A stretch of DNA of 64,000 nucleotides from Chondrocystis sp. NIES-4102 (GTDB taxonomy: Bacteria > Cyanobacteriota > Cyanobacteriia > Cyanobacteriales > Xenococcaceae): assembly GCA_002368355.1 (NCBI GenBank), contig AP018281.1, positions 1,984,001-2,048,000 of the forward strand, read 5' to 3'. Position numbers and translations under genes: made by a program. Each line of letters starts with the position of its first letter. Positions within the stretch are counted from its first letter, which is position 1. Below, one piece after another: positions 17,820 to 26,458 of this stretch. The notes under the pieces were generated by a model, which saw only the letters and a list, made by a program, of their open reading frames with translations, did no database searches and was not told where the DNA came from.

Positions 17820-18620
17820 CTAAGGTGTCTCAGTAAGCCTGGCCATAATGTTGCTGATTTGATCCTTATAGGTTGTGGGGGCTGCAACATAAGCCTGTTC
17901 TAATAGAGGTTTAGCTGCTTGTGGTTCACCTTGTTTTTCCAAGACTAGAGCTTTAGCTAAAATTGGGCGAAAATCATCTTGATGGACTTGAGCGAGTTGA
18001 TCATAAATAGCGATCGCTTCATTATAACGTTGTTGATTTGTATAAAGTTCGCCTAATAAAAGCTCTACGGATTCTTGATTAATATTATTAGCAGTTTCCT
18101 TAGCCAAATCGATGGTTTTTTGTAATAGAGCGATCGCCCGTTCTGGCAAATCTTGCATCAAATATAAATTGGTTATACCTCCGAGGGCATAAATATCACC
18201 AGGATGAGCAGCTAAAATTTGGTTGTAGGCTGCTGCTGCACCTTCATAATCTGTTACTTGTTGCTTTGCTTGAGCGAGGAGAATCGTATATTCTGTTTGT
18301 TCGGGATGAAGTTTTGCTAACTTTTCTAAAGGAGCGATCGCACCTTCGATATCTTTCTGCTGTAATCTAATTTTTAATAAACCATTTAAAGCGGTATCGT
18401 TATTTGGCTCTCTTGCTAAAACCGTTTGATAACCATCCGCTTCGGCTTCTAACTTAGTAAGTTCCTGCTGCGACAAAACAATGACATCACGTTCAGCATC
18501 TTTAGAAAATTGTTGTCCTTGCACCACACTTCCCACTAGAGGTAAAGCAGAAACAGTGATTAAGGAAAATAACATTATGCCCAACACTACATAAATCCAA
18601 CTACTACGCTTTTTACTCAT
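17820..18620 (-). CDS. TPR-repeat protein with N-terminal membrane anchor
   Basis: The 266-aa protein has a short basic start, one hydrophobic segment (about residues 9-31; WIYVVLGIMLFSLITVSALP) and then four to five tetratricopeptide repeats from about residue 60 to 260 (for example PNNDTALNGLLKIRLQQKD, AYNQILAAHPGDIYALGG and AIAIYDQLAQVHQDD). It is probably anchored in the cytoplasmic or thylakoid membrane and acts as a protein-interaction scaffold. No partner can be named. It is the only gene in its cluster. Confidence 0.82.
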   Translation of the reverse strand: MSKKRSSWIYVVLGIMLFSLITVSALPLVGSVVQGQQFSKDAERDVIVLSQQELTKLEAEADGYQTVLAREPNNDTALNGLLKIRLQQKDIEGAIAPLEKLAKLHPEQTEYTILLAQAKQQVTDYEGAAAAYNQILAAHPGDIYALGGITNLYLMQDLPERAIALLQKTIDLAKETANNINQESVELLLGELYTNQQRYNEAIAIYDQLAQVHQDDFRPILAKALVLEKQGEPQAAKPLLEQAYVAAPTTYKDQISNIMARLTETP

Positions 18621-18853
18621 GGTCTGTCACCAAATATCTAATGAGCAGATTATACTTATCTTATTTTTGCTTGTGGTCAACGTGTCGATTCTAGTATCGT
18701 TTATCCTAGATAAGAAAGCCAATAGCTTAGACTTTAAATTAAGCTATTAAAAACTGCGGTTTATCCTAAACTTTCATGAGAGTATAAAATATTATCTCTC
18801 GCCAAATTAAAACTCTCTTACATTTAGTCAAGTTGCTGTTATCTGATGCCCTT

Positions 18854-19675
18854 ATGAATTCGACTAAAAATAATTCCCTAAAAAAAAATCAAGCTAAAAT
18901 TGCTGTTAATCAAACGACTGAGTCTACCATGTCTAATCAATCTTCAGATTCTGTCTCCCCTAATGAAAATCAAGCAAGCTCATCTCGTCAACAACCTATT
19001 CCCCCACCATCCCATCCACGTCAGTATCGCGCTATTGGTTTGATTAGAGCAAGATATCGCCAAAGTTCCGAACAGATGACTCAAGGGACTTTAATTACTA
19101 CAGACGGTGCAGAAATTGAAGCAGTTCTCCTCGGTCGGATCATCAGTTTAATTAAAAATCATCTAGATCTTGAAAAAGAACATCTTTGGGTGGTTTATCC
19201 TCGTACTAAGATGAATGATGATCGTTTACACGTCCAAATTGTTGGTGTTTGGGAACCTGAAACTTTGAGTCAAAACACCGATGCAGAAGAAATTCATAGC
19301 GAAGAAGCAGAACACGGTTATTTTTCCATTCGGGGGGAGGTAATTTTCTACTCGGTAGAGGAAAAAAATGTAATCGTTAAAATTAAACAGTTTCCCCGTA
19401 AGACAGGAGACAAACCTAAGTTTTTTAAATTAAAACTGCAAGGGCTGCCTAGCGACAAACCTTTAAAACGCTTTTGGGATTTAAAAGTTCGTTTAGCAGG
19501 GGAAGATTTAATCATTGAGTCGGGGACAGATTTAGGCTTTGCTCAAAAACGTAAACCAAAATTTAAGCCAGACAAGAAAAAAATTCAGTTAAAATCGCCT
19601 CGCACTAGCATTGCTAGTAAACCTAATCCAACCAAAAGACCAATTGTGACGAAAAAGCCAAAAAGTGAGGGTTGA
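18854..19675 (+). CDS. Conserved-looking hypothetical protein with disordered ends
   Basis: From the ATG at 18854 the product is 273 aa. An N-terminal Ser/Asn/Gln/Pro-rich, probably disordered region (about 65 residues) leads into a compact domain (about residues 70-230; YRAIGLIRARYRQSSEQMTQ, then GAEIEAVLLGRIISL) and a Lys-rich, strongly basic C-terminal tail of about 50 residues. No known domain is recognised. A TTG 21 bases upstream is in frame, but the ATG is preferred. The basic tail suggests RNA or ribosome association, which is inference only. Confidence 0.7.
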   Translation: MNSTKNNSLKKNQAKIAVNQTTESTMSNQSSDSVSPNENQASSSRQQPIPPPSHPRQYRAIGLIRARYRQSSEQMTQGTLITTDGAEIEAVLLGRIISLIKNHLDLEKEHLWVVYPRTKMNDDRLHVQIVGVWEPETLSQNTDAEEIHSEEAEHGYFSIRGEVIFYSVEEKNVIVKIKQFPRKTGDKPKFFKLKLQGLPSDKPLKRFWDLKVRLAGEDLIIESGTDLGFAQKRKPKFKPDKKKIQLKSPRTSIASKPNPTKRPIVTKKPKSEG

Positions 19676-19691
19676 AAAATATAGCTATTAT

Positions 19692-20897
19692 TTATTCTAA
19701 AGAAATTATCGATCTATTTGCATCTTGAGGAATAAAGGTGCGATCGCTCGGTAAAGCAGCCACGGGTTCAGTTAAAGTAAATTTGCCTGTGGCGATCAGT
19801 TGTTTTAATTCTTGGGCTACTAGGCGTGAGCGATATTTACTGGCTAAGGGTGCAACTTTCACAGTTTGACCATCAATAGTCATAGTGCCTTTTTGCAATT
19901 GTTCGTAGCTAACTAAGCCAAAGGTGGGGCGGACTCTTCGGGGAATGGAAAAATCGATTACAGGGGCAACAATATTTTGCTCTGCAACAGAACAATTTTC
20001 GATTACCTTGGGTGTTAAAACTGGCAATGCTACTCCTACCCCAAGCATCAAAGATGGGCCGTAATTTTTAAAATAGCAACCTCTAACCCAATTAGCATTC
20101 ATTTGTTTGGCATCCCCAATTAATGCCACCGTGGCAGCAGGGCCTATGGGGGTGCGGTTAGCAAGACGTTTTTGTAAGGGAAAATGTTGTGTGCCTTCCC
20201 AAGCAATATAACCAATGCCACCACCTAAAAAAATTTTACTGCCAATGCCAACTAGATTTAGGTCGGGATCGTTGAGTAAAGGAGAAATAGCCCCAGAATT
20301 GGAATAAACAGCATTCCCAAGTCGCGGTTGCAAAGCCCCTAAATAAGTATATAAAGTGCGATCGCCACCATTAACGCCTACTATAAAATTTTGATATAAA
20401 TTACGGGGATTAAATAAATAAAATTGATTGATATTATTTTTTGTAATAGTATTGTCCCATCTAGCTCTGGGGTAGCAATCGGTTTTTTGTCCAGTTGCCT
20501 TTAACTGAATGGATTTCCCTGCAATTAGATCTTCAATTACATGACCTCCCCCCCTTTCCCAGCCTACCCCCTCGCGCAGATTTGATTCTGTTTCATTGAG
20601 ATTGTAATCTGCCATTGCCGTTGCCCCTAAATAGAGATCCACCGCCCCAAAGCCAGCATAAGCAGGTATGCCATCTAACCAGCACTGACGAATTTTTATT
20701 GGCGGATCGGTATGTCCCAGATTAATAATTGCCCCAGATGATTCCATCGGTTCAAATGTACCTGTTGTAACGACATCAACCTGTTGAAAGATTTTGTCTA
20801 CGCCTAATTTGGCTACTTTAGTTTTGACTTCTTCTACTGTCCAAGCGACTACTTGACCACGATTAATTTTGTCGTTAATTTCGGCAATTGTCCGCAT
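19692..20897 (-). CDS. DUF39/HcyBio-family protein (aspartate-semialdehyde sulfurtransferase-like)
   Basis: The 401-aa protein fits the HcyBio (DUF39) family, which in methanogens converts aspartate semialdehyde plus a sulfur donor to homocysteine. Visible family traits include the Gly-rich block FLGGGIGYIAWEGTQHF and a single Cys-containing segment WVRGCYFKNYGPSLMLGVG. The ferredoxin or CBS domain found at the C-terminus of some archaeal members is absent. It may give cyanobacteria an alternative sulfide-incorporation route. It is followed upstream (26 bp) by a permease gene on the same strand, so it is probably the second gene of an operon. The family is confident; the role in this organism is inferred. 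Confidence 0.8.
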   Translation of the reverse strand: MRTIAEINDKINRGQVVAWTVEEVKTKVAKLGVDKIFQQVDVVTTGTFEPMESSGAIINLGHTDPPIKIRQCWLDGIPAYAGFGAVDLYLGATAMADYNLNETESNLREGVGWERGGGHVIEDLIAGKSIQLKATGQKTDCYPRARWDNTITKNNINQFYLFNPRNLYQNFIVGVNGGDRTLYTYLGALQPRLGNAVYSNSGAISPLLNDPDLNLVGIGSKIFLGGGIGYIAWEGTQHFPLQKRLANRTPIGPAATVALIGDAKQMNANWVRGCYFKNYGPSLMLGVGVALPVLTPKVIENCSVAEQNIVAPVIDFSIPRRVRPTFGLVSYEQLQKGTMTIDGQTVKVAPLASKYRSRLVAQELKQLIATGKFTLTEPVAALPSDRTFIPQDANRSIISLE

Positions 20898-20923
20898 GAG
20901 AATAATTACTTTAATAGTGAGTT

Positions 20924-22012
20924 TTATTCTTCTTCTAATTTTCCTATTTGTTGCAACTTTTGGGGGTAACGATCTTGATTACCCATAAAACTTTGATGCC
21001 AATTATCTAAAACATCTTTAACTATTGCTTCTTTAAACCAAATTTGACCCACGACAGTTAAAGGCAAAGATAGTAATAAACCTAGAAAACCGAAAAAAGT
21101 GGCAAAAAATATCTGAGATAGTAATGTAACCGCAGGTAATAGGGATACCTGTTGTGCCATCACCACAGGAGTTAAAACGTTTGTCTCCAGTTGTTGAATA
21201 ATTATATATAAAATTAAGACAAATAAAGATTTCCAAGGAGCTTCTATTAGTGCAATTACCATAGGTGATAGGACACTGAGGGTAGGGCCGATATTGGGAA
21301 TAAAAGTTAAAACTCCTGCTAACATGGCTTGAGATAAGGCTAGGGGAATACCTAAAATTAGCAACCCAATAAAACTTAGGACGGCAATAAATACCATGTT
21401 AAAAAGAATGCCTACTAACCATCCTTGTAAACCTTCGGCACACAATTTTAAAATTTCATCAACTCGACGGCGATAGAAAGCAGGAAATAGACGAATAAAG
21501 CCTCGACGGTAGGTATCTGGATCAGCGAGTAACATTAGAGTAACTACCAACAAGAGTAAAATTCCCAGTAAAGCCCCCAAAGAGTTGTAAAAGACGGTTA
21601 AACCTCCGCCTAAAAACTGTTGAATTAGAGGTTGTATCTGTCTATTTAATTGGTCTGCATCTGGTATAAAGTTAATAATTCGCGGATCAAGACGCTCGGA
21701 TAATAAACTTAACCATGTATCTAATTTTTCTATTCCTTGAGGAACTAATGTACCTAAAATTTGAAACTGATCAATAAAGGGAGGGACAACAATTAAGACA
21801 CACCCGACTAAGACTAGGATTAACAATAATATAGATAGAAAAACTGACTCACCTCTTTTCATCCCTCGTTTTTGAAAGATCTTTACTAAAATATTTAACG
21901 AGGTTGCCAAAACGATCGCAGTGAATACTAATAATAGTAACTGTCGAATCTGCCATAAAATATACAGAGATATGACAATAGAAATCAGACCCATCCAAGC
22001 ACCGAAATTCAC
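20924..22012 (-). CDS. AI-2E family transporter (TqsA/PerM-like permease)
   Basis: The 362-aa membrane protein has about eight hydrophobic helices: two at the N-terminus, a pair around residues 55-85, and a cluster from 150 to 330, with the family segment LTFIPNIGPTLSVLSPMV. A central soluble stretch (about residues 90-150) is usual. Members export or exchange small solutes or ions; the name comes from one E. coli member linked to autoinducer-2, and the substrate here is unknown. The DUF39 gene follows after 26 bp. Confidence 0.88.
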   Translation of the reverse strand: MNFGAWMGLISIVISLYILWQIRQLLLLVFTAIVLATSLNILVKIFQKRGMKRGESVFLSILLLILVLVGCVLIVVPPFIDQFQILGTLVPQGIEKLDTWLSLLSERLDPRIINFIPDADQLNRQIQPLIQQFLGGGLTVFYNSLGALLGILLLLVVTLMLLADPDTYRRGFIRLFPAFYRRRVDEILKLCAEGLQGWLVGILFNMVFIAVLSFIGLLILGIPLALSQAMLAGVLTFIPNIGPTLSVLSPMVIALIEAPWKSLFVLILYIIIQQLETNVLTPVVMAQQVSLLPAVTLLSQIFFATFFGFLGLLLSLPLTVVGQIWFKEAIVKDVLDNWHQSFMGNQDRYPQKLQQIGKLEEE

Positions 22013-22186
22013 CTTGATGACCTCCTATATGGGGTAATGATGGATAAATAGATGGTCTATAGATTAACCTGCTTTCTAACTTTTGAGTCTTGATTTTATT
22101 GATTATTAACTGATGTTACGCTATATAAAAATATGTTAGTAGTCATAGGGAAATGGCATGAGTTTAACCTTTTCCCTATAAGTGTT

Positions 22187-22265
22187 TTAGCTTTTAGCTT
22201 TTAGCTTTATTTACTACCTCCCTACTACTTGTTACCCTCCCTTACCTACTACCTCCCTACTACCG
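22187..22265 (-). repeat. Heptad repeats (TTTTAGC and TACTACC types)
   Basis: TTTTAGCTTTTAGC runs into CTACTACCTCCCTACTACT, all with a 7-bp period. The array sits between the permease promoter side and the crtH stop codon. Confidence 0.8.
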
Positions 22266-22286
22266 TTCTTCCTGTCTCCACCTCAA

Positions 22287-23807
22287 TTACAACCCCAAGT
22301 CAACGGCAACACGATGTCCGCAACTCATCCCTGAAAAAGCCACAGCATTTAATCCTTGTCCTGGAAAGGTGCTATCTCCAACACAGTATAGTCCAGGGAT
22401 ACTAGTACGATTAAAGGGCATCCCCAGTAAACCTGCCAAACGACGGCGAGGAATGGGCCCGTAAGTACCGTCTTCTCTACCCAAAAAACGGCGATGGGTA
22501 CGAGGTGTACCTACTTCTTGATAGTCCAAACCCTGGGATAAATTGGGAAAAATTGCTTCTAAACGTTGAACTATTGCTGCTGCTGCTGCTTCTTTTTTCT
22601 CTTGATATTGTTGGGGAGATAATTCTTGCCAGTCATCGATCCAACTGGGGGTAAATGTATGAATTATATGATGTCCTGGGGGGGCAAGAGTGGGATCTAG
22701 AAGAGTGGGAATAGAAACAAAAATTGTACCTTCGCTCTCTTCCATTTTGTCCCAATTTTCTAGCATAATATGATGACATTCTGTACCTTCTGGTAATACA
22801 GACTCAGCTACTCCTAAATGCAGGCTGAGGAAGCTAGGGGATTTCTGATATCTTTGTTGCCATCTTTTTTCTTTGGCTGGGGTAAATTCTGAGGGGAGAA
22901 GTTTACCGAAGGTATCCCAACGAGTAGCATTAGAAACAATTCTTTTAGCGCGATATTGCGTATTATCGGCTAATTTTACGCCAACAGCTTTACCATTTTC
23001 TAGCAAGATATTAGTAACTCTGGCTTTATACTTAATTTCTCCTCCAGAATTTACTAAGCCTTCGGCTAACTTTTGAGCAATTTGACCGACACCACCTTTA
23101 GGATAGTTAATTCCGCCGTAGTGGCGATCGCTAAATACCATACCTGCATTAATCATGGGTGTTTTGGCAGCAGGAACAACCGACCAGCAATAGCACTCCA
23201 TATCAATAAATTTTAGCAGATTGGGATCTTTGATATGTTTACGAGCAATATCACCTGCATTTATCGGCAGATATTTGGCTAAACCTAGGCAGGATAGGGG
23301 TTTTTGGAAAAATACCCGCATTAGATAACGAGGTTCTTCTAATGAAAGTAGTTCCATAGAATTAAGGTAGTTAAAAACCTCCCAACAATCATCATAAAAG
23401 CCCCGTATTCCTTTGGCTTCGTGGGGGAATTTGCTAATTAATTCTTGGATAAAGGCTTCATAGTCGCGATGTACCTTTAGGTCTAGATCATCTGGCAAGT
23501 GATAATGAATTTGTACGGGATCGGGTATGGTTTCGATCTTCATATCTACTGCATCTAAAGCCCTGGTTAGTAGATTGGTTGTGCCTTGATCCCCAAACCC
23601 AAAAATCATTGATGCCCCAACATCAAAACGGTATCCTTCGCGCTCAAAATATCCACCACTACCACCAGGAATTAGATAACGTTCTAAAACTAAAACTTTT
23701 GCTCCCTTGGCTGCTAATTGGGTAGCTGTTACTAAACCACCAATACCAGAACCAATAACTATTACATCATAGGTTGCGGTAGGGGAGATTGTTGCCGTCG
23801 CACTCAT
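22287..23807 (-). CDS. crtH: Carotenoid (prolycopene) isomerase CrtH/CRTISO
   Basis: The 506-aa FAD enzyme isomerises poly-cis-lycopene to all-trans-lycopene in the plant-type carotenoid route. It has an N-terminal dinucleotide site, [18 protein letters not shown] (residues 15-32), the CRTISO-typical [13 protein letters not shown] segment and [20 protein letters not shown] near the end. The length is typical for cyanobacteria, and the match is closer to CrtISO than to phytoene desaturase. It should be membrane-associated at the thylakoid. No operon partner is seen; gluconokinase is divergent 157 bp away. Confidence 0.93.
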   Translation of the reverse strand: MSATATISPTATYDVIVIGSGIGGLVTATQLAAKGAKVLVLERYLIPGGSGGYFEREGYRFDVGASMIFGFGDQGTTNLLTRALDAVDMKIETIPDPVQIHYHLPDDLDLKVHRDYEAFIQELISKFPHEAKGIRGFYDDCWEVFNYLNSMELLSLEEPRYLMRVFFQKPLSCLGLAKYLPINAGDIARKHIKDPNLLKFIDMECYCWSVVPAAKTPMINAGMVFSDRHYGGINYPKGGVGQIAQKLAEGLVNSGGEIKYKARVTNILLENGKAVGVKLADNTQYRAKRIVSNATRWDTFGKLLPSEFTPAKEKRWQQRYQKSPSFLSLHLGVAESVLPEGTECHHIMLENWDKMEESEGTIFVSIPTLLDPTLAPPGHHIIHTFTPSWIDDWQELSPQQYQEKKEAAAAAIVQRLEAIFPNLSQGLDYQEVGTPRTHRRFLGREDGTYGPIPRRRLAGLLGMPFNRTSIPGLYCVGDSTFPGQGLNAVAFSGMSCGHRVAVDLGL

Positions 23808-23964
23808 AAAATTGGAATATTATAAATTTTTTGCCTTAATATTCGGTGTTGCTGGTTAAGTAATCCTTTTCGCTAAGAGATTAATAATGATTAATCTGAT
23901 TACCACTGGGCAACCCTAAATATATTAGATATATAGTCTACCGTTTATTTTTGTTTTTAACTGT

Positions 23965-24459
23965 ATGTTTTATGTGATTATGGGCGTTTCTGGAGTAGGG
24001 AAATCTACCATTGGTAAGTTACTCGGCGATCGCACTGGTTGGGTTTTTTATGATGCTGATGATTTTCACCCCCAGGTTAATATTGAGAAAATGAACCGTG
24101 GTATTGCTTTGACTGATAGCGATCGCTTGCCCTGGCTCAAACAGTTACAAGAATTGATTGCTCATTGTCTGGATCAGGATCAACAGGGTATTTTAGCTTG
24201 TTCTGCCCTAAAATCTGATTATCGACATATTTTAAGTAATGATCGTCCTGAAGTGGTTTTTATTTATCTACAGAGTAATTATCAAACAATTGAAAGTAGA
24301 ATTAAGCAGCGTCAGGGACATTTTATGAAGCAAGATTTACTTTTAAGTCAATTTGAAACCCTCGAAGTTCCAGAATCTGTAATTAATATTGATGCTAACC
24401 AAACTCCTGAGGCGATCGTTACTGAAATTCTGCAGCAGGTTGGGCAATTAAGTAAATAA
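23965..24459 (+). CDS. gntK: Gluconokinase
   Basis: The 164-aa small P-loop kinase phosphorylates gluconate to 6-phosphogluconate for the pentose phosphate pathway. The Walker A is GVSGVGKST (residues 7-15). YDADDFHPQVN and MNRGIALTDSDRLPWL are the gluconate-binding signature, and CSALKSDYR follows as in the GntK/IdnK family. The length is normal. A HicB-like remnant directly follows its stop. Confidence 0.92.
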   Translation: MFYVIMGVSGVGKSTIGKLLGDRTGWVFYDADDFHPQVNIEKMNRGIALTDSDRLPWLKQLQELIAHCLDQDQQGILACSALKSDYRHILSNDRPEVVFIYLQSNYQTIESRIKQRQGHFMKQDLLLSQFETLEVPESVINIDANQTPEAIVTEILQQVGQLSK

Positions 24460-24464
24460 TTTTA

Positions 24465-24647
24465 ACTATTGAAGTAACTCTTGAAGAATTAGAACAGAAT
24501 ATGCGTCAAGCAATTGAATTTCATTTTGATAGTTTGAAGATCGAAGGATTAGATATTCCACAGCCTACTAGTTCATCAGCCTATGTGGAGATTGCTGCTT
24601 ACCACTTGATTAATGGTGCGACGCTTGCGAGTGAAGCAATAGACTAG
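24465..24647 (+). pseudogene. HicB-family antitoxin remnant (C-terminal part)
   Basis: Directly after the gntK stop the frame reads on without a start codon: VTLEELEQNMRQAIEFHF, then LDIPQP and SSAYVEIAA, then TAG at 24645-24647. This resembles the C-terminal half of HicB-like antitoxins (LEELEQNMREAI, then a short IPxP and YVEIAA/DNA-binding tail). There is no N-terminal half and no HicA gene nearby. The last residues (GATLASEAID) come from GC-rich DNA and may be repeat-derived. I take it as a decayed fragment; an internal ATG at 24501 could still give 48 aa. Confidence 0.65.
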
Positions 24648-24796
24648 TATCTACAATATAATACTTATAAATATTTTATGTTGTCTAAAATTTCTGTATC
24701 CAACACAAGGTTTTAAATAAGCGAGTATTCGTCTAATTAGCACCAAAATTTAGAGATAGAGCCTACAATTATACTGGTTAATCAATAAAAACTGTT

Positions 24797-26359
24797 ATGG
24801 CTAAAGTCAATCTGGATGCTTTAATTGAAAGAGAAGATTTTGAAGTAGAAGAAAACATTAATTCAGGCAAAAAAAAAGAAACTATTTCTATTGAAGATAT
24901 TAAAGCAGATTCTTTCTTCTTCTCTAACATTAGGAAGCCAGATTTTCAGAGAGAAACAAATGAATGGGATAGTCAAAAAGTCTGTGAACTTATCGAAAGC
25001 TTTATTGAGGGCGACTTAATACCAGCAATTATTCTATGGAGAAGTACAGGAGGCTATCTGTTTGTCATTGATGGAAGCCATCGGCTAAGCGCATTGTCTG
25101 CTTGGGTAAATGATGACTATGGTGATGGAGATATATCAAAGCTTTTTTATGAAGGTATAATTCCTGATGAACAATTAAAGATTGCTCAAGAAACTAGGAA
25201 ATTGGTAAATAAGACAATAGGCTCATATAAAGATTTTAGATTAGCACTTACTTATCCCGATAAAGTCAAATCAGAGATTGTTAAATATGCTAAAAATTTA
25301 GGAGCATTGGCAATTCAACTTCAATGGGTTGAAGGTGACGCAAGGAAAGCTGAAAATTCCTTTTTCAAAATAAATCAGCAAGCTGCTCCAATTGATAAAA
25401 CTGAGCTAAAACTTCTTGAATCACGCAAAAAACCGAACAGTATAGCTGCTCGTGCAATTATTAGAAGTGGCAAAGGTCATAAGTATTGGTCATTATTTTC
25501 GGATGAAATACAATTTGAAATACAAACTTTAGCAGCAGAGATTAACGGAATTCTTTTTGCACCTACGTTACAAACACCTATCAAAACTTTGGATCTACCA
25601 ATCGGTGGTAAGTTATATGGTTCTCAACCGTTGCCTCTGATTCTTGATTTTGTCAATATTGTCAACAATATAGGTTCTACTAATAAAGGTAATAAAGGAC
25701 TCGCAGACGATATCAATGGCGAAGTTACACTAAAAATACTCAAGGAAGCTAAAAGAATTGCACGTAGACTAAACAGCAATCATTCATCATCATTGGGATT
25801 ACATCCAGCAGTATATTTCTATTCTCAAGAAGGGAGACACAAACCAGCTTCATTTTTTGCTGTTGTTGATTTTGTGATGGAGTTAGATAAGCGACATAAA
25901 ATTAATGACTTCATTGATGTTCGTAGTACATTTGAGGAATTTATTCTTAAATATGATTATTTAATACAGCAAATTTATAGAAAGTATAGATCAACGCAGA
26001 AGAGTTATCCTCATATTTCAAAACTTTTTTTAAAGATTGTTTTAAATTTCAAAATCGGTAAAACTATCGAAGAATCTATTAAAGAGATAGTAAGTAGTAA
26101 TGAATTTAGCTATTTAGCTTTACAAAATGTTCCTCAGCAATCTGAATCTATTTCAAAAGACTTTAGTACAAATCAAAAAAGTGCTATTTACATGAAAGAA
26201 GCTTTACAAACTGCACCTAGATGTAAAATATGTAGTGGACTTATCCACAGAAATTCTATTTCTATCGATCATATACAGCGCAAACAAGATGGGGGGTTAG
26301 CGATTTTGGAGAATGGACAATTAACTCATCCATACTGCAATACAGGATATAAAAACTGA
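24797..26359 (+). CDS. DUF262 (ParB-like) protein with C-terminal HNH nuclease motif
   Basis: The 520-aa protein has an N-terminal DUF262 domain of the ParB/sulfiredoxin nuclease-like fold (about residues 28-210), with PDFQRETNEWD and the core IDGSHRLSAL (91-100), where DGQQR is usual. FFKINQQAAPIDKTEL follows. The C-terminal 45 residues form an HNH-type zinc nuclease site (CKICSG, SIDHIQRKQDGG, HPYCN). DUF262 plus a nuclease is the layout of GmrSD-type type IV restriction proteins, although GmrS/D normally uses a DUF1524 C-domain. It has no visible partner gene. Codon use is AT-rich and the flanks are debris (HicB remnant), consistent with horizontal gain. A defence role is inferred. Confidence 0.8.
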   Translation: MAKVNLDALIEREDFEVEENINSGKKKETISIEDIKADSFFFSNIRKPDFQRETNEWDSQKVCELIESFIEGDLIPAIILWRSTGGYLFVIDGSHRLSALSAWVNDDYGDGDISKLFYEGIIPDEQLKIAQETRKLVNKTIGSYKDFRLALTYPDKVKSEIVKYAKNLGALAIQLQWVEGDARKAENSFFKINQQAAPIDKTELKLLESRKKPNSIAARAIIRSGKGHKYWSLFSDEIQFEIQTLAAEINGILFAPTLQTPIKTLDLPIGGKLYGSQPLPLILDFVNIVNNIGSTNKGNKGLADDINGEVTLKILKEAKRIARRLNSNHSSSLGLHPAVYFYSQEGRHKPASFFAVVDFVMELDKRHKINDFIDVRSTFEEFILKYDYLIQQIYRKYRSTQKSYPHISKLFLKIVLNFKIGKTIEESIKEIVSSNEFSYLALQNVPQQSESISKDFSTNQKSAIYMKEALQTAPRCKICSGLIHRNSISIDHIQRKQDGGLAILENGQLTHPYCNTGYKN

Positions 26360-26458
26360 CAATAAATTCAATTAGTTAATATAAAACCCACAGTCAAGAA
26401 ATAAGCTTTTTTCTGTAGTTCTGAGGCTAAGTTTACCTATATCTAGTGAATCCGAACA

